A program made the position numbers and the translations under genes. The notes under the pieces were generated by a model. It had not been told where the DNA came from and searched no databases. It saw only the letters and a program-made list of their open reading frames with translations. A DNA stretch of 47,164 bases from an uncultured bacterium (lineage in GTDB: Bacteria > Patescibacteriota > Microgenomatia > UBA1400 > PJMF01): contig CAIMNJ010000014.1 of NCBI GenBank assembly GCA_903842795.1, positions 1-47,164 on the forward strand, written 5' to 3'. Shown here one piece after another: positions 39,824 through 47,164 of this stretch. The stretch's first letter is position 1. Each line of letters begins with the position of its first letter.

Positions 39824-40375
39824 TTATTTTTTCTTACCGATTGGATCAAGTTGAGCTTGAATCTTTTTACCAATTAATTTGGGTGGCAAACTGACTTTGC
39901 CAAGATCAGCATTGCTCTGAAATATTCTTTCAAATACCTCAAAACCAAGATCTTTACGAACTATTTGTCTACCTTTAAAGGTTAAAGTTAATTTAACTTT
40001 ATTACCTTTTTCCAAGAATTCTTTGACTTTGCGATTTCTGACTTCAAAGTCTGCTTCGCCCATAAATGGCGTAAAGCGTAATTCTTTGAGCTCAGCTGTT
40101 TTTGATTTCTTGCGAGTATCAGAGTTCTTTTTTTTGAGCTGATACTTAAATTTTGAAAGTTCAATAATCTTAACTACTGGCGGATCAGCTTTTTCAGTAA
40201 TGAGAACAAGATCGCTACCCTGCTCCATGGCTTTTTCAAGAGCTTCATTGGAAGACATTTCCCCCAAAGACTCGCCATATTCATTCAAAACGCGTACCAC
40301 TGGGAAACGAATCTGATGATTCGCTTTCACATAGATCTGTTCGTTTTTGTTTTTACTGTATTTTTTTCTGATCAC
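39824..40375 (-). CDS. infC: Translation initiation factor IF-3
   Basis: VRVLNEYGESLGEMSSNEAL, KELRFTPFMGEADFEVRNRKVKEFLEKGNKVKLTLTFKGRQ; GTG start. Confidence 0.95.
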   Translation of the reverse strand: MIRKKYSKNKNEQIYVKANHQIRFPVVRVLNEYGESLGEMSSNEALEKAMEQGSDLVLITEKADPPVVKIIELSKFKYQLKKKNSDTRKKSKTAELKELRFTPFMGEADFEVRNRKVKEFLEKGNKVKLTLTFKGRQIVRKDLGFEVFERIFQSNADLGKVSLPPKLIGKKIQAQLDPIGKKK

Positions 40376-40451
40376 GCAAGGTCGTCTATTATATACTATT
40401 ATTTATTAATCTTGACTAGGGAATTATAACTTAAGAAGTCTTTTGTAGCAA

Positions 40452-40480
40452 TTGTCGAATGAGTCTTGATGATTTATAAT
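40452..40480 (+). promoter_or_regulatory. Predicted promoter for tRNA-Val
   Basis: TTGTCG-17 bp-TATAAT, ~53 nt upstream of the tRNA. Confidence 0.55.
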
Positions 40481-40532
40481 TGCTCTCTGTCTAACCGATC
40501 TAAGGTTAGCTTAACAAGTAAATTGTGAGTTC

Positions 40533-40606
40533 GAGCCCGTAGCTCAGTTGGTTAGAGCGCTTCATTGACATTGAAGAGGTCAGAGGTTCGAGTCCTCTCG
40601 GGCTCA
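40533..40606 (+). tRNA. tRNA-Val (anticodon GAC), CCA not encoded
   Basis: Acceptor GAGCCCG/CGGGCTC, D arm GCTC..GAGC, anticodon stem CTTCA/TGAAG with loop TTGACAT, T arm AGAGGTTCGAGTCCTCT; 3' end followed by CAAAAT. Confidence 0.95.
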
Positions 40607-40616
40607 CAAAATAAAC

Positions 40617-40640
40617 AATCGCCGTATGGCGATTTTTTAT
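40617..40640 (+). terminator. Intrinsic terminator after tRNA-Val
   Basis: AATCGCC-GTAT-GGCGATTTTTTATTTT. Confidence 0.8.
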
Positions 40641-40684
40641 TTTGTTGAGACTCGAGCTGGAAGAAAACATTAATTTTGCAAAAG

Positions 40685-41083
40685 CTATTTTTTGAAACGA
40701 AGCTTGTCACCAAAAATTTCCCAATCCATGTGACTATTTTTGAAGAGTTCCATTCTTTCATTTATGCCTAGAACACTTCTTTTGCCGCGGTGGTCCACTC
40801 TTTCGACAATGCCATAGGAATTTGGCAAATCAACGATAACATTTTGAGCGTCATATCTGGCGAGCAAACTAATGGCGAGCCAGCCGACGCAATAGTCAAG
40901 GCAGGCGCCAGAAAGTTCAAAAGGTTCTTTTTGAGTAAAATCGCGTAATTTTCCACCATATCTACGCAAAAGTTCACTAACAACTTTGGTTGAGTTGGGC
41001 TTGCAAATACCGCCTTTTTTTTCCACAAAAGCACCATAAATCAAAGTTTCTGGCACTTCATGTTCAGCCACACATAGACGCAT
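40685..41083 (-). CDS. Hypothetical protein (132 aa)
   Basis: Intact ORF with non-random composition between MFS gene and tRNA; family not recognised. Confidence 0.55.
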   Translation of the reverse strand: MRLCVAEHEVPETLIYGAFVEKKGGICKPNSTKVVSELLRRYGGKLRDFTQKEPFELSGACLDYCVGWLAISLLARYDAQNVIVDLPNSYGIVERVDHRGKRSVLGINERMELFKNSHMDWEIFGDKLRFKK

Positions 41084-41106
41084 AGGGGGTATTTTAGCAC
41101 TAATTT

Positions 41107-42348
41107 TTAGAACTTCTGTTCTGGTAAGGCTTTATGTAAAGCCTCATAAGGCAGTCTAATTTCATGTCTTACAAAAATCAAACCAACTATTCCAGCTATG
41201 GCAAACATGGCGCCAAGCGCTCCGAGAGCAGCTTGATTACCAAAAAAACTGGCTAAAAAGCCAGCAATGATTGGTCCAAAAATGTAAGCAAAACTGGCAG
41301 CTGAACTTTGCAAGCCAACCAGGTCATTACCAACAGGCCCTAGTCTTTTGATGTATTCTTGAATGGCTGCATCAAGGCCTGGATAGCCGATAGCATAACA
41401 GACTGAGCTCATGAAAGTGAAAATAATAATTGCTAAAACAGAATGAATCCAGATTAGAGGGAGTAGGAATAAGCCGGATAGTAAGGCAGCAGCAAAAGCA
41501 GTTCTTTTCTTGCGAAATCTCTTAGTGATTGGTCCAGAAAAAGCACTAAAGATTAAAGGTGGTGCAGTCCATGCAGAGAAAAACAACATTCCTAGCTTGC
41601 TCCCATCACTCAACTCTTCGGCTAGCAATGCTCCAACACTCCAGAAACCAGCCATAAGTAAAATGGCCATCAAATTAAGTAAATAAACTGGCCATAATTT
41701 CTTAAAAAGAATTAACCAAACACTTAATTCTTGTTTGGCGGAAGTTTCTGTCAGCGATTTGGGAGCTTCTTTTTTGATAACTTTAAATTTATTTTTGACT
41801 CCTAAAAAAGTAATTAAACCCAGTAAATAGAAAACCAAAGCTAAAAACAACGGCCCATTGGCAAAATAATCATGAGCTAGAGCTGCCATTATTGGGGCTA
41901 CAAACCAAGCAATTGACCAAATGCTTCCCATAAATCCCCACATTAATGGTTGTTCTTCTGTGGGAATAGTTTCATCAATGAAGTGGTAATTACTAAACAT
42001 GGCTAGTTCATAATAAATCCCCCAGATCGCCATGGCGATCAAAAAAACCCATGGTTGCCTACCAAATACTAAGACAACAATTGGAAAAGTGATTGCTGCT
42101 GCTAAGGACTTGCGAATGATTACGGAGAAGCTTTTTCCTCTAAATAATCTAGAAAATACAAAATCACAGAACAAACCGACAACGGAAGAAAAAGCCAAAA
42201 TTATGCCCATCAGGAGCTGATTGCCTACAGATTCTTCAATGGCAACTGGCAGGAAATAGGACATGATGCCATCGCCAATCATTAGTAAAGCAAACAAAGT
42301 GCAATAAAGAGACATCTTGGATTGACCAATAGATTTGAGAAAATTCAT
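41107..42348 (-). CDS. Major facilitator superfamily transporter
   Basis: About 12 hydrophobic segments in two halves; MFS-like loops (RLFRGKSFSVIIRKSL; KRFRKKRTAFAAALLSG). Confidence 0.85.
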   Translation of the reverse strand: MNFLKSIGQSKMSLYCTLFALLMIGDGIMSYFLPVAIEESVGNQLLMGIILAFSSVVGLFCDFVFSRLFRGKSFSVIIRKSLAAAITFPIVVLVFGRQPWVFLIAMAIWGIYYELAMFSNYHFIDETIPTEEQPLMWGFMGSIWSIAWFVAPIMAALAHDYFANGPLFLALVFYLLGLITFLGVKNKFKVIKKEAPKSLTETSAKQELSVWLILFKKLWPVYLLNLMAILLMAGFWSVGALLAEELSDGSKLGMLFFSAWTAPPLIFSAFSGPITKRFRKKRTAFAAALLSGLFLLPLIWIHSVLAIIIFTFMSSVCYAIGYPGLDAAIQEYIKRLGPVGNDLVGLQSSAASFAYIFGPIIAGFLASFFGNQAALGALGAMFAIAGIVGLIFVRHEIRLPYEALHKALPEQKF

Positions 42349-42404
42349 GTTTCCATGTTAGCAATTTTCTTCAAATGAAACAATTAAGTCTTGTGCAGAG
42401 TTTT

Positions 42405-43055
42405 TTAGCCAACGGCGTTAGCACCAGCATTTCTCTCGTTATTAATGCTGCTTTGGACGTCTTTAGTCTTTTTGAAATTAAGACCATGTTTTTTCTTGCC
42501 TTTAGCTTGCATTTGTTGTGCCCAACTGCGAGCACTACCGACTTTTTGGCGTAATAACATGATTAATTGACGTAATTGGTGAAAGAAATTTCTATAATAA
42601 CTGCCTCCATCAAAGCCTGGAGTAACCACATCTTGGCTGACTGCCATGGTAACTTCTTGATTCAGATCTTTAATATCGGCAATTAAAAGCTCAAGCTCTT
42701 TTCTAATTTGATTGAGCTCGATTTTACTCTTTTCCTCTTGAGCAGAAAAAAGCTCGTGAGTGTTGGTAGGATTAACTTTATCATGGAGCTTCTTGCGAAG
42801 AGCCTCTTTTTTTTGGGCCAAAAGTGCTTCAGCTTGTTTTTTCTTCCAAGTTTCTTGATCGTTGGTATCTATTCTGCCAGACTCATTGAGTAAAGCATTG
42901 GCAAAAGGATTGAGAATTTTGTCGTTATCTGTTTTGACTGAGGAATTTTGGTTAGCAATTTTTTGCTCATTTTCCAATAAACTACCTGCAAAAGGATTTA
43001 CTGGTTTTGCAGCGACTGATTTAGCTTGATTGTTGCCCTGTCCAAAAGATGTCAT
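42405..43055 (-). CDS. Hypothetical protein with duplicated NPFA motif
   Basis: 216 aa; NPFAGSLLENEQKI and NPFANALLNESGRI, then coiled coil and basic C-terminus. Confidence 0.6.
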   Translation of the reverse strand: MTSFGQGNNQAKSVAAKPVNPFAGSLLENEQKIANQNSSVKTDNDKILNPFANALLNESGRIDTNDQETWKKKQAEALLAQKKEALRKKLHDKVNPTNTHELFSAQEEKSKIELNQIRKELELLIADIKDLNQEVTMAVSQDVVTPGFDGGSYYRNFFHQLRQLIMLLRQKVGSARSWAQQMQAKGKKKHGLNFKKTKDVQSSINNERNAGANAVG

Positions 43056-43138
43056 TTGATACAGATATATTACTGATTTGCGTATTATAGGTTTTAATTA
43101 CACGCAAGTCAATACAACCATATCTCTTTATAGCAAAC

Positions 43139-44125
43139 TTAAAGTGAGAGCAAAAGATCTAAAGTTTTTTTCTGCAATAAAGTAGCTTTGACCTGGTTTA
43201 AATAATCTTGATTTTTCTCAAGTTCTTTAACCATTTTTTCATCAGCAAATTTGGCAATTTCAGCTTTGACTTCTTCGTCACTGACAGTTAATTTTTCCAT
43301 TTTGCTTATTTCAGCCATAATGAAATCTAGTTGCAAGCGACTTAAAACTACGCCAGCTAATTCTTGACTGAGTTGGTCAATAGTAATTTGACGTCTAGCT
43401 AAATAATCTTCTGTAGTGATTTTGTATTGCTTTAGTTGACCAACTAATCTTTCGTACTCAGCTTGAGTTTCTTGTCTCAAAAGCAATTCACCAATGGCTG
43501 GAGCAAAAGCATCAACCAAGCCTTTGAAAATATGTTGCAAATTGATTTCTTTGATTTCGTTCTCACCCAATTCTTTGTGAGCATGAGCGTGATCATGATC
43601 CTTATCCTCTGTTTTGCAGGCTGCAGCTTCTTTTTTGATTTCTTCGTTGCGATTGCTGACAAATTTAGCAGCCTCTTCTTTGGATTTTTTGGTGGTTTTT
43701 TTGTAATCGCCAATTTTTACTTCTGGAATTGGTGAAAAGTATGCTTCCAAAACCCAGTCTTGGCCTTTTTCTAAAGCTAATGGATTAAATTCTGGAGAAG
43801 TAATTGGTTTTTTGTTGTCTTTCTTGATTTGTTCCTCATAAGCCTGAGGAATGAGTTCTCTTAGAACTTGATCAATAATCTTTTCTAAGCCAACATGTTT
43901 TTCAACTATAGCGAATGGAGCTTTGCCAATACGAAAGCCTTCAGCCTTAACATTTTTGGCTAATTTATTGACTGTTTTTTTGTAAACTGGTTCGACAGTT
44001 GTCCAGGCTAAAGTAATCTTTACGGAATCATTTGGAGCAATTAAGCTTTTTTTTCTTTCCTTTTTCTCTTCTTTTTTGACTTCTTTAGTCTCTTTTTTAT
44101 CGACTGGTTTAGTGGTTTTTGCCAT
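43139..44125 (-). CDS. tig: Trigger factor-like chaperone without an evident PPIase domain
   Basis: Ribosome-binding-domain-like N-terminus (VKAEGFRIGKAPFAIVEKHVGLEKIIDQVLRELIPQAYEEQI) and helical C-terminal domain; no FKBP-like segment seen. Confidence 0.8.
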   Translation of the reverse strand: MAKTTKPVDKKETKEVKKEEKKERKKSLIAPNDSVKITLAWTTVEPVYKKTVNKLAKNVKAEGFRIGKAPFAIVEKHVGLEKIIDQVLRELIPQAYEEQIKKDNKKPITSPEFNPLALEKGQDWVLEAYFSPIPEVKIGDYKKTTKKSKEEAAKFVSNRNEEIKKEAAACKTEDKDHDHAHAHKELGENEIKEINLQHIFKGLVDAFAPAIGELLLRQETQAEYERLVGQLKQYKITTEDYLARRQITIDQLSQELAGVVLSRLQLDFIMAEISKMEKLTVSDEEVKAEIAKFADEKMVKELEKNQDYLNQVKATLLQKKTLDLLLSL

Positions 44126-44205
44126 AGGAGAGGATTATATTTCAGACCCTGTCTTTTTGCAATGTAATGCAAAAAGCAGTAGGTGCAAAAGATATAACGC
44201 GAATT

Positions 44206-45255
44206 TTAAAGCTTTGTGAGTTGTTCGACCAAACGACAGGTGTAGCCCCACTCGTTGTCGTACCAGGCAATGACTTTGACTAGATTGCCATCAATGACTT
44301 GAGTGAGTTCTAGGTCAACTACGGCTGAATACTCACAACCGATAAAATCACTAGAAACTAGCGGTTCATTGGTGACTGCGACAATGTGGCGATAGTCTTT
44401 TTTGCTAGCTTCGATGAAGGCCTCATTAATTTGCTCTACGGTAACGGTTTTTTTGGTTAGAAAAGTGAGGTCAGAAAGTGAAACGGTTGGAGTGGGCACG
44501 CGAATAGCTAAGCCATCAAATTTGCCCTTGAGTGAAGGAATAATTTCGGTTACAGCCTTGGCAGCGCCAGTGCTAGTGGGCACAATATTGGCTGATGCAT
44601 TGCGGGCGCGACGCAAATCTTTTTTATGTGAATTATCGTGCAAATTCTGATCGTCGGTGTAGGAATGAATTGTACTTAGAAAAGCCTTCTCCACTCCAAA
44701 TTTATCTTTCATAATTTTCATCAGGGGAGCAATACAGTTGGTAGTGCAAGAAGCATTAGAAAAAATTTGTTTAGATTTGTCAAATTCATTGACAGAAATA
44801 ACACTGGTAGATACTTCTTTTTCTTTGTCAGATTTGGTGGGAGCAGAAAGTAAAACTTTTTTAGCACCAGCATCAAGATGTAATTTAGCTTTTTTAGGTT
44901 TGTTGAATTGACCGGTGGATTCAAGGACGATGTCTACTTCATATTTGGTCCATGGAATTTTGGCAGGATCTCTTTGAGCAGTGATGATGATTTTGTGTTC
45001 GCCAACTCTAATGTAACCAAGCTCAATATTGTCATCAGTAACTTCGCTTATATCTTGAGTTTGTTTGAAACTGATTTTTTCGCTGAATGAGCCGTAAACG
45101 GTATCGTGTTTAATTAAATGCACCCAATCAGCAATGTTCATGGAACCAGAAGTATTAATAACTTTGAGCTCGATTTTTTTACTTTCTTTTTCTAGCCAAA
45201 CGCGGAAAGCCAAGCGACCGATGCGACCAAAACCATTAATAGCAAAACTTTTCAT
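44206..45255 (-). CDS. gap: Glyceraldehyde-3-phosphate dehydrogenase
   Basis: FAINGFGRIGRLAFR, SNASCTTNCIAPLMKIM, TGAAKAVTEIIPSLKGKFDGLAIRVPTPTVS, WYDNEWGYTCRLVE. Confidence 0.96.
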   Translation of the reverse strand: MKSFAINGFGRIGRLAFRVWLEKESKKIELKVINTSGSMNIADWVHLIKHDTVYGSFSEKISFKQTQDISEVTDDNIELGYIRVGEHKIIITAQRDPAKIPWTKYEVDIVLESTGQFNKPKKAKLHLDAGAKKVLLSAPTKSDKEKEVSTSVISVNEFDKSKQIFSNASCTTNCIAPLMKIMKDKFGVEKAFLSTIHSYTDDQNLHDNSHKKDLRRARNASANIVPTSTGAAKAVTEIIPSLKGKFDGLAIRVPTPTVSLSDLTFLTKKTVTVEQINEAFIEASKKDYRHIVAVTNEPLVSSDFIGCEYSAVVDLELTQVIDGNLVKVIAWYDNEWGYTCRLVEQLTKL

Positions 45256-45320
45256 AGAAGGGGCAGCCTTTCTTAAATAACACGAAATTTTACTTCTATC
45301 TCACATTTTGCCACAAAAAA

Positions 45321-46058
45321 TTAGGCAAAAACAGTCTTGGTTTGATTGGAGACGTAAGTGCCAACGTCTTCGCCATCAATAGCTTTGAGCAATTGACCTT
45401 CTTCAAAAAGATCAAAGACCATAACTGGCATATCGTTTTCTTTGCACATGGCTAAAGCACCGGTGTCCATAATTTGCACATCATCCATTTCAATAGCAGT
45501 TTTGAAATCCATAGTTTTGAAGCGTTTGGCATCTTTGTGTTGCATTGGATCTTTGTCATAAATGCCATCAACTTTGGTGGCTTTCATCAAGACATCGCAG
45601 TGTAATTCTAGAGCATGAAGAGATGCGCCGGAGTCGGTGGTTACATAAGGCATACCTGTGCCGGCAGAGAGGATCACAACTCTTCCCTTCTCCATGTGAC
45701 GAATGGCTTTGTTACGAATAAAAGATTCAGCAACAGCTGGCATTTGTAGGGCAGCTTGGAGACGAACTGGTACGCCGACTTTGTCGAGAGCATCTTGTAG
45801 AGCCAAACCGTTCATGACGGTAGCCAACATGCCCATGTAATCAGCAGTGGCGCGGTCGATGCCATTTTTGGCTGCGGACATTCCACGAAAAATGTTGCCA
45901 CCACCAATGACGATGGCAATCTGGACGTCTTTAGCATAAACAGCCTTGATTTTTTCTGCTGTAGAAAGGACTGCTTTGGGATCTATACCATAATCTCGGT
46001 CACCAATGAGTGATTCGCCGCCAATTTTTAGCAAAATTCTTTTAAATCTTTTTTGCAT
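45321..46058 (-). CDS. pyrH: Uridylate kinase
   Basis: RILLKIGGESLIGDRDYGID, IVIGGGNIFRG, DRATADYMGMLATVMNGLALQDAL, GTGMPYVTTDSGASLHALEL. Confidence 0.96.
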   Translation of the reverse strand: MQKRFKRILLKIGGESLIGDRDYGIDPKAVLSTAEKIKAVYAKDVQIAIVIGGGNIFRGMSAAKNGIDRATADYMGMLATVMNGLALQDALDKVGVPVRLQAALQMPAVAESFIRNKAIRHMEKGRVVILSAGTGMPYVTTDSGASLHALELHCDVLMKATKVDGIYDKDPMQHKDAKRFKTMDFKTAIEMDDVQIMDTGALAMCKENDMPVMVFDLFEEGQLLKAIDGEDVGTYVSNQTKTVFA

Positions 46059-46076
46059 ACAATCCTTTCAGTATTT

Positions 46077-47108
46077 TTATAAAAAAAGTTTTTTCTTGAG
46101 ACGTAAAAATTTCCAACGCAAACTTTCTAGCAAGGTGTAGATTTTGTAGATTGGATAGTCATTGATTAGGTCATAAGTACCAATGAATTCCACCAGCTCG
46201 CCCCCATAACCTTTTTTGAAGCGATGGAAGCCATTCCAAGGGCTTTTTGGATCTGGATCTGGACCAAGTGAGCCCCACATATCAAATTTGGAGCAACCAT
46301 TGGCTTTGCCAAAACGAATAACTTCCCACATCATCAAGTTACTCGCCATAACTTCACGATTTTCTGAACTTGAAGCACCGTATGGATAGTAAAGTACGCC
46401 ATTGAAAACAAAAACAATCCACACCACTAAGACTTTATTTTCGTAGACGGCTTTAAAAATATGCATCATGCCGCTATCTTTGAGACTTTCCCAAAGTTTA
46501 CGAAAATAATCTGGAGTATGGGCGTAAAAACCTTGCCTTTTAGTGGTTTCTTCTAAAATAACTAAATAATCTTCCAAGCCTTTTTCGCTTGTGTCTTCGA
46601 TGATTTGCACACCTTTTTTGGCAGCCAATTTGACGTTGTAGCGAGTTTTACTACTTTGTTTATTGGTGAGTTCTTCTTCAGTGGGAGTTAAATCGAGCTC
46701 AAAAGTGTATCTGGTAAAAAGAGCTCTACCCTCTTCTGTTTGAAATTTGTTTAAGAATTGTACGCTTTTGTTTTCCTCCTTTGGTTGTTCAAGGGGTTTT
46801 TTGACATTTGGCTCCATCTTGATGTAGATAGCGCGGTATTTTTTGGCCAATTGTTCTAAAGCTGCCATCTGGTCGCCATCTGGCTCCAATCCCTTTGGAT
46901 AATAGCCGACATAACGATCTAGTACTGGTAATTTATGAAAAGTGACCTGAAGAGCGCCTGTGAGAGTGCCACCTGTAAAAAATCCAAGCCTTTCGACTTG
47001 GACTCCAGTTTTTTTTCTGAATTCACCCCATTCATAAGATTGAAGAGGATGACTAGCAACCTGATTAAAAATGTTTTTCTCTTGTGGGAGAATTTCTCTA
47101 ATCAACAT
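46077..47108 (-). CDS. FemAB/FmhB-like peptidoglycan bridge (lipid II aminoacyl) transferase family protein
   Basis: SHPLQSYEWGEFRKKTGVQVERLGF..., SKTRYNVKLAAKKGVQI, YPYGASSSENREVMASNLMMWEVIRFGKANGCSKFDMWG. Confidence 0.88.
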   Translation of the reverse strand: MLIREILPQEKNIFNQVASHPLQSYEWGEFRKKTGVQVERLGFFTGGTLTGALQVTFHKLPVLDRYVGYYPKGLEPDGDQMAALEQLAKKYRAIYIKMEPNVKKPLEQPKEENKSVQFLNKFQTEEGRALFTRYTFELDLTPTEEELTNKQSSKTRYNVKLAAKKGVQIIEDTSEKGLEDYLVILEETTKRQGFYAHTPDYFRKLWESLKDSGMMHIFKAVYENKVLVVWIVFVFNGVLYYPYGASSSENREVMASNLMMWEVIRFGKANGCSKFDMWGSLGPDPDPKSPWNGFHRFKKGYGGELVEFIGTYDLINDYPIYKIYTLLESLRWKFLRLKKKLFL

Positions 47109-47164
47109 AGGCTAGTCCGTTATTATAGTTTAAGTTTTTGAGATTTTCCCCAACTGGTACCGGG

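Noticed and set aside
40552-40761. 69-aa minus-strand ORF containing EPERTRTSDLFNVNEAL
   Set aside because: Antisense to tRNA-Val; the PERTRTSD string is a well-known spurious translation of tRNA antisense.

Overview
This 47 kb window looks like ordinary chromosome from a small-genome, AT-rich bacterium. It is most likely Candidate Phyla Radiation/Patescibacteria, possibly Microgenomates-like; that lineage call is inference from gene style, not a search. TGA is used as a stop (e.g. the xer and rnc ends), which argues against the UGA=Gly code of Gracilibacteria/Absconditabacteria. Supported content: a gene-poor ~870 bp left end; a GNAT and an Xer-type recombinase; tRNA-Ala(GGC); gyrA-ppaC-gyrB; a minimal DNA pol III delta'-like protein; a type IV pilus locus (pilB-pilT-pilC-pilin-pilD plus minor pilins and secreted proteins); rpmF-nusB-acp-rnc-rpsP-khpA; a second pilus operon (PilX-like-pilM-pilN-pilO); recG; tyrS; a class A PBP; a frameshifted O-antigen-ligase-like gene; infC-rpmI-rplT-(leader)-ORF60-pheS-pheT; tRNA-Val(GAC); an MFS transporter; a trigger factor without an evident PPIase domain; gap; pyrH; and a FemAB-like protein. 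The strongest observations are: (1) a possible pheST transcription attenuator between rplT and pheS, with a 22-codon leader ORF containing two Phe codons and mutually exclusive antiterminator/terminator pairings; (2) an O-antigen-ligase-like gene broken by one nucleotide at a 7-nt homopolymer (phase variation or assembly error); (3) a possible three-way-junction RNA and a dif-like 11-6-11 site in the gene-poor left end; (4) an acyl-carrier-like protein that appears to lack the phosphopantetheine serine; (5) a protein with an internal lipobox after a 180-aa N-terminal region; (6) Met at the GyrA QRDR position equivalent to E. coli Asp87.
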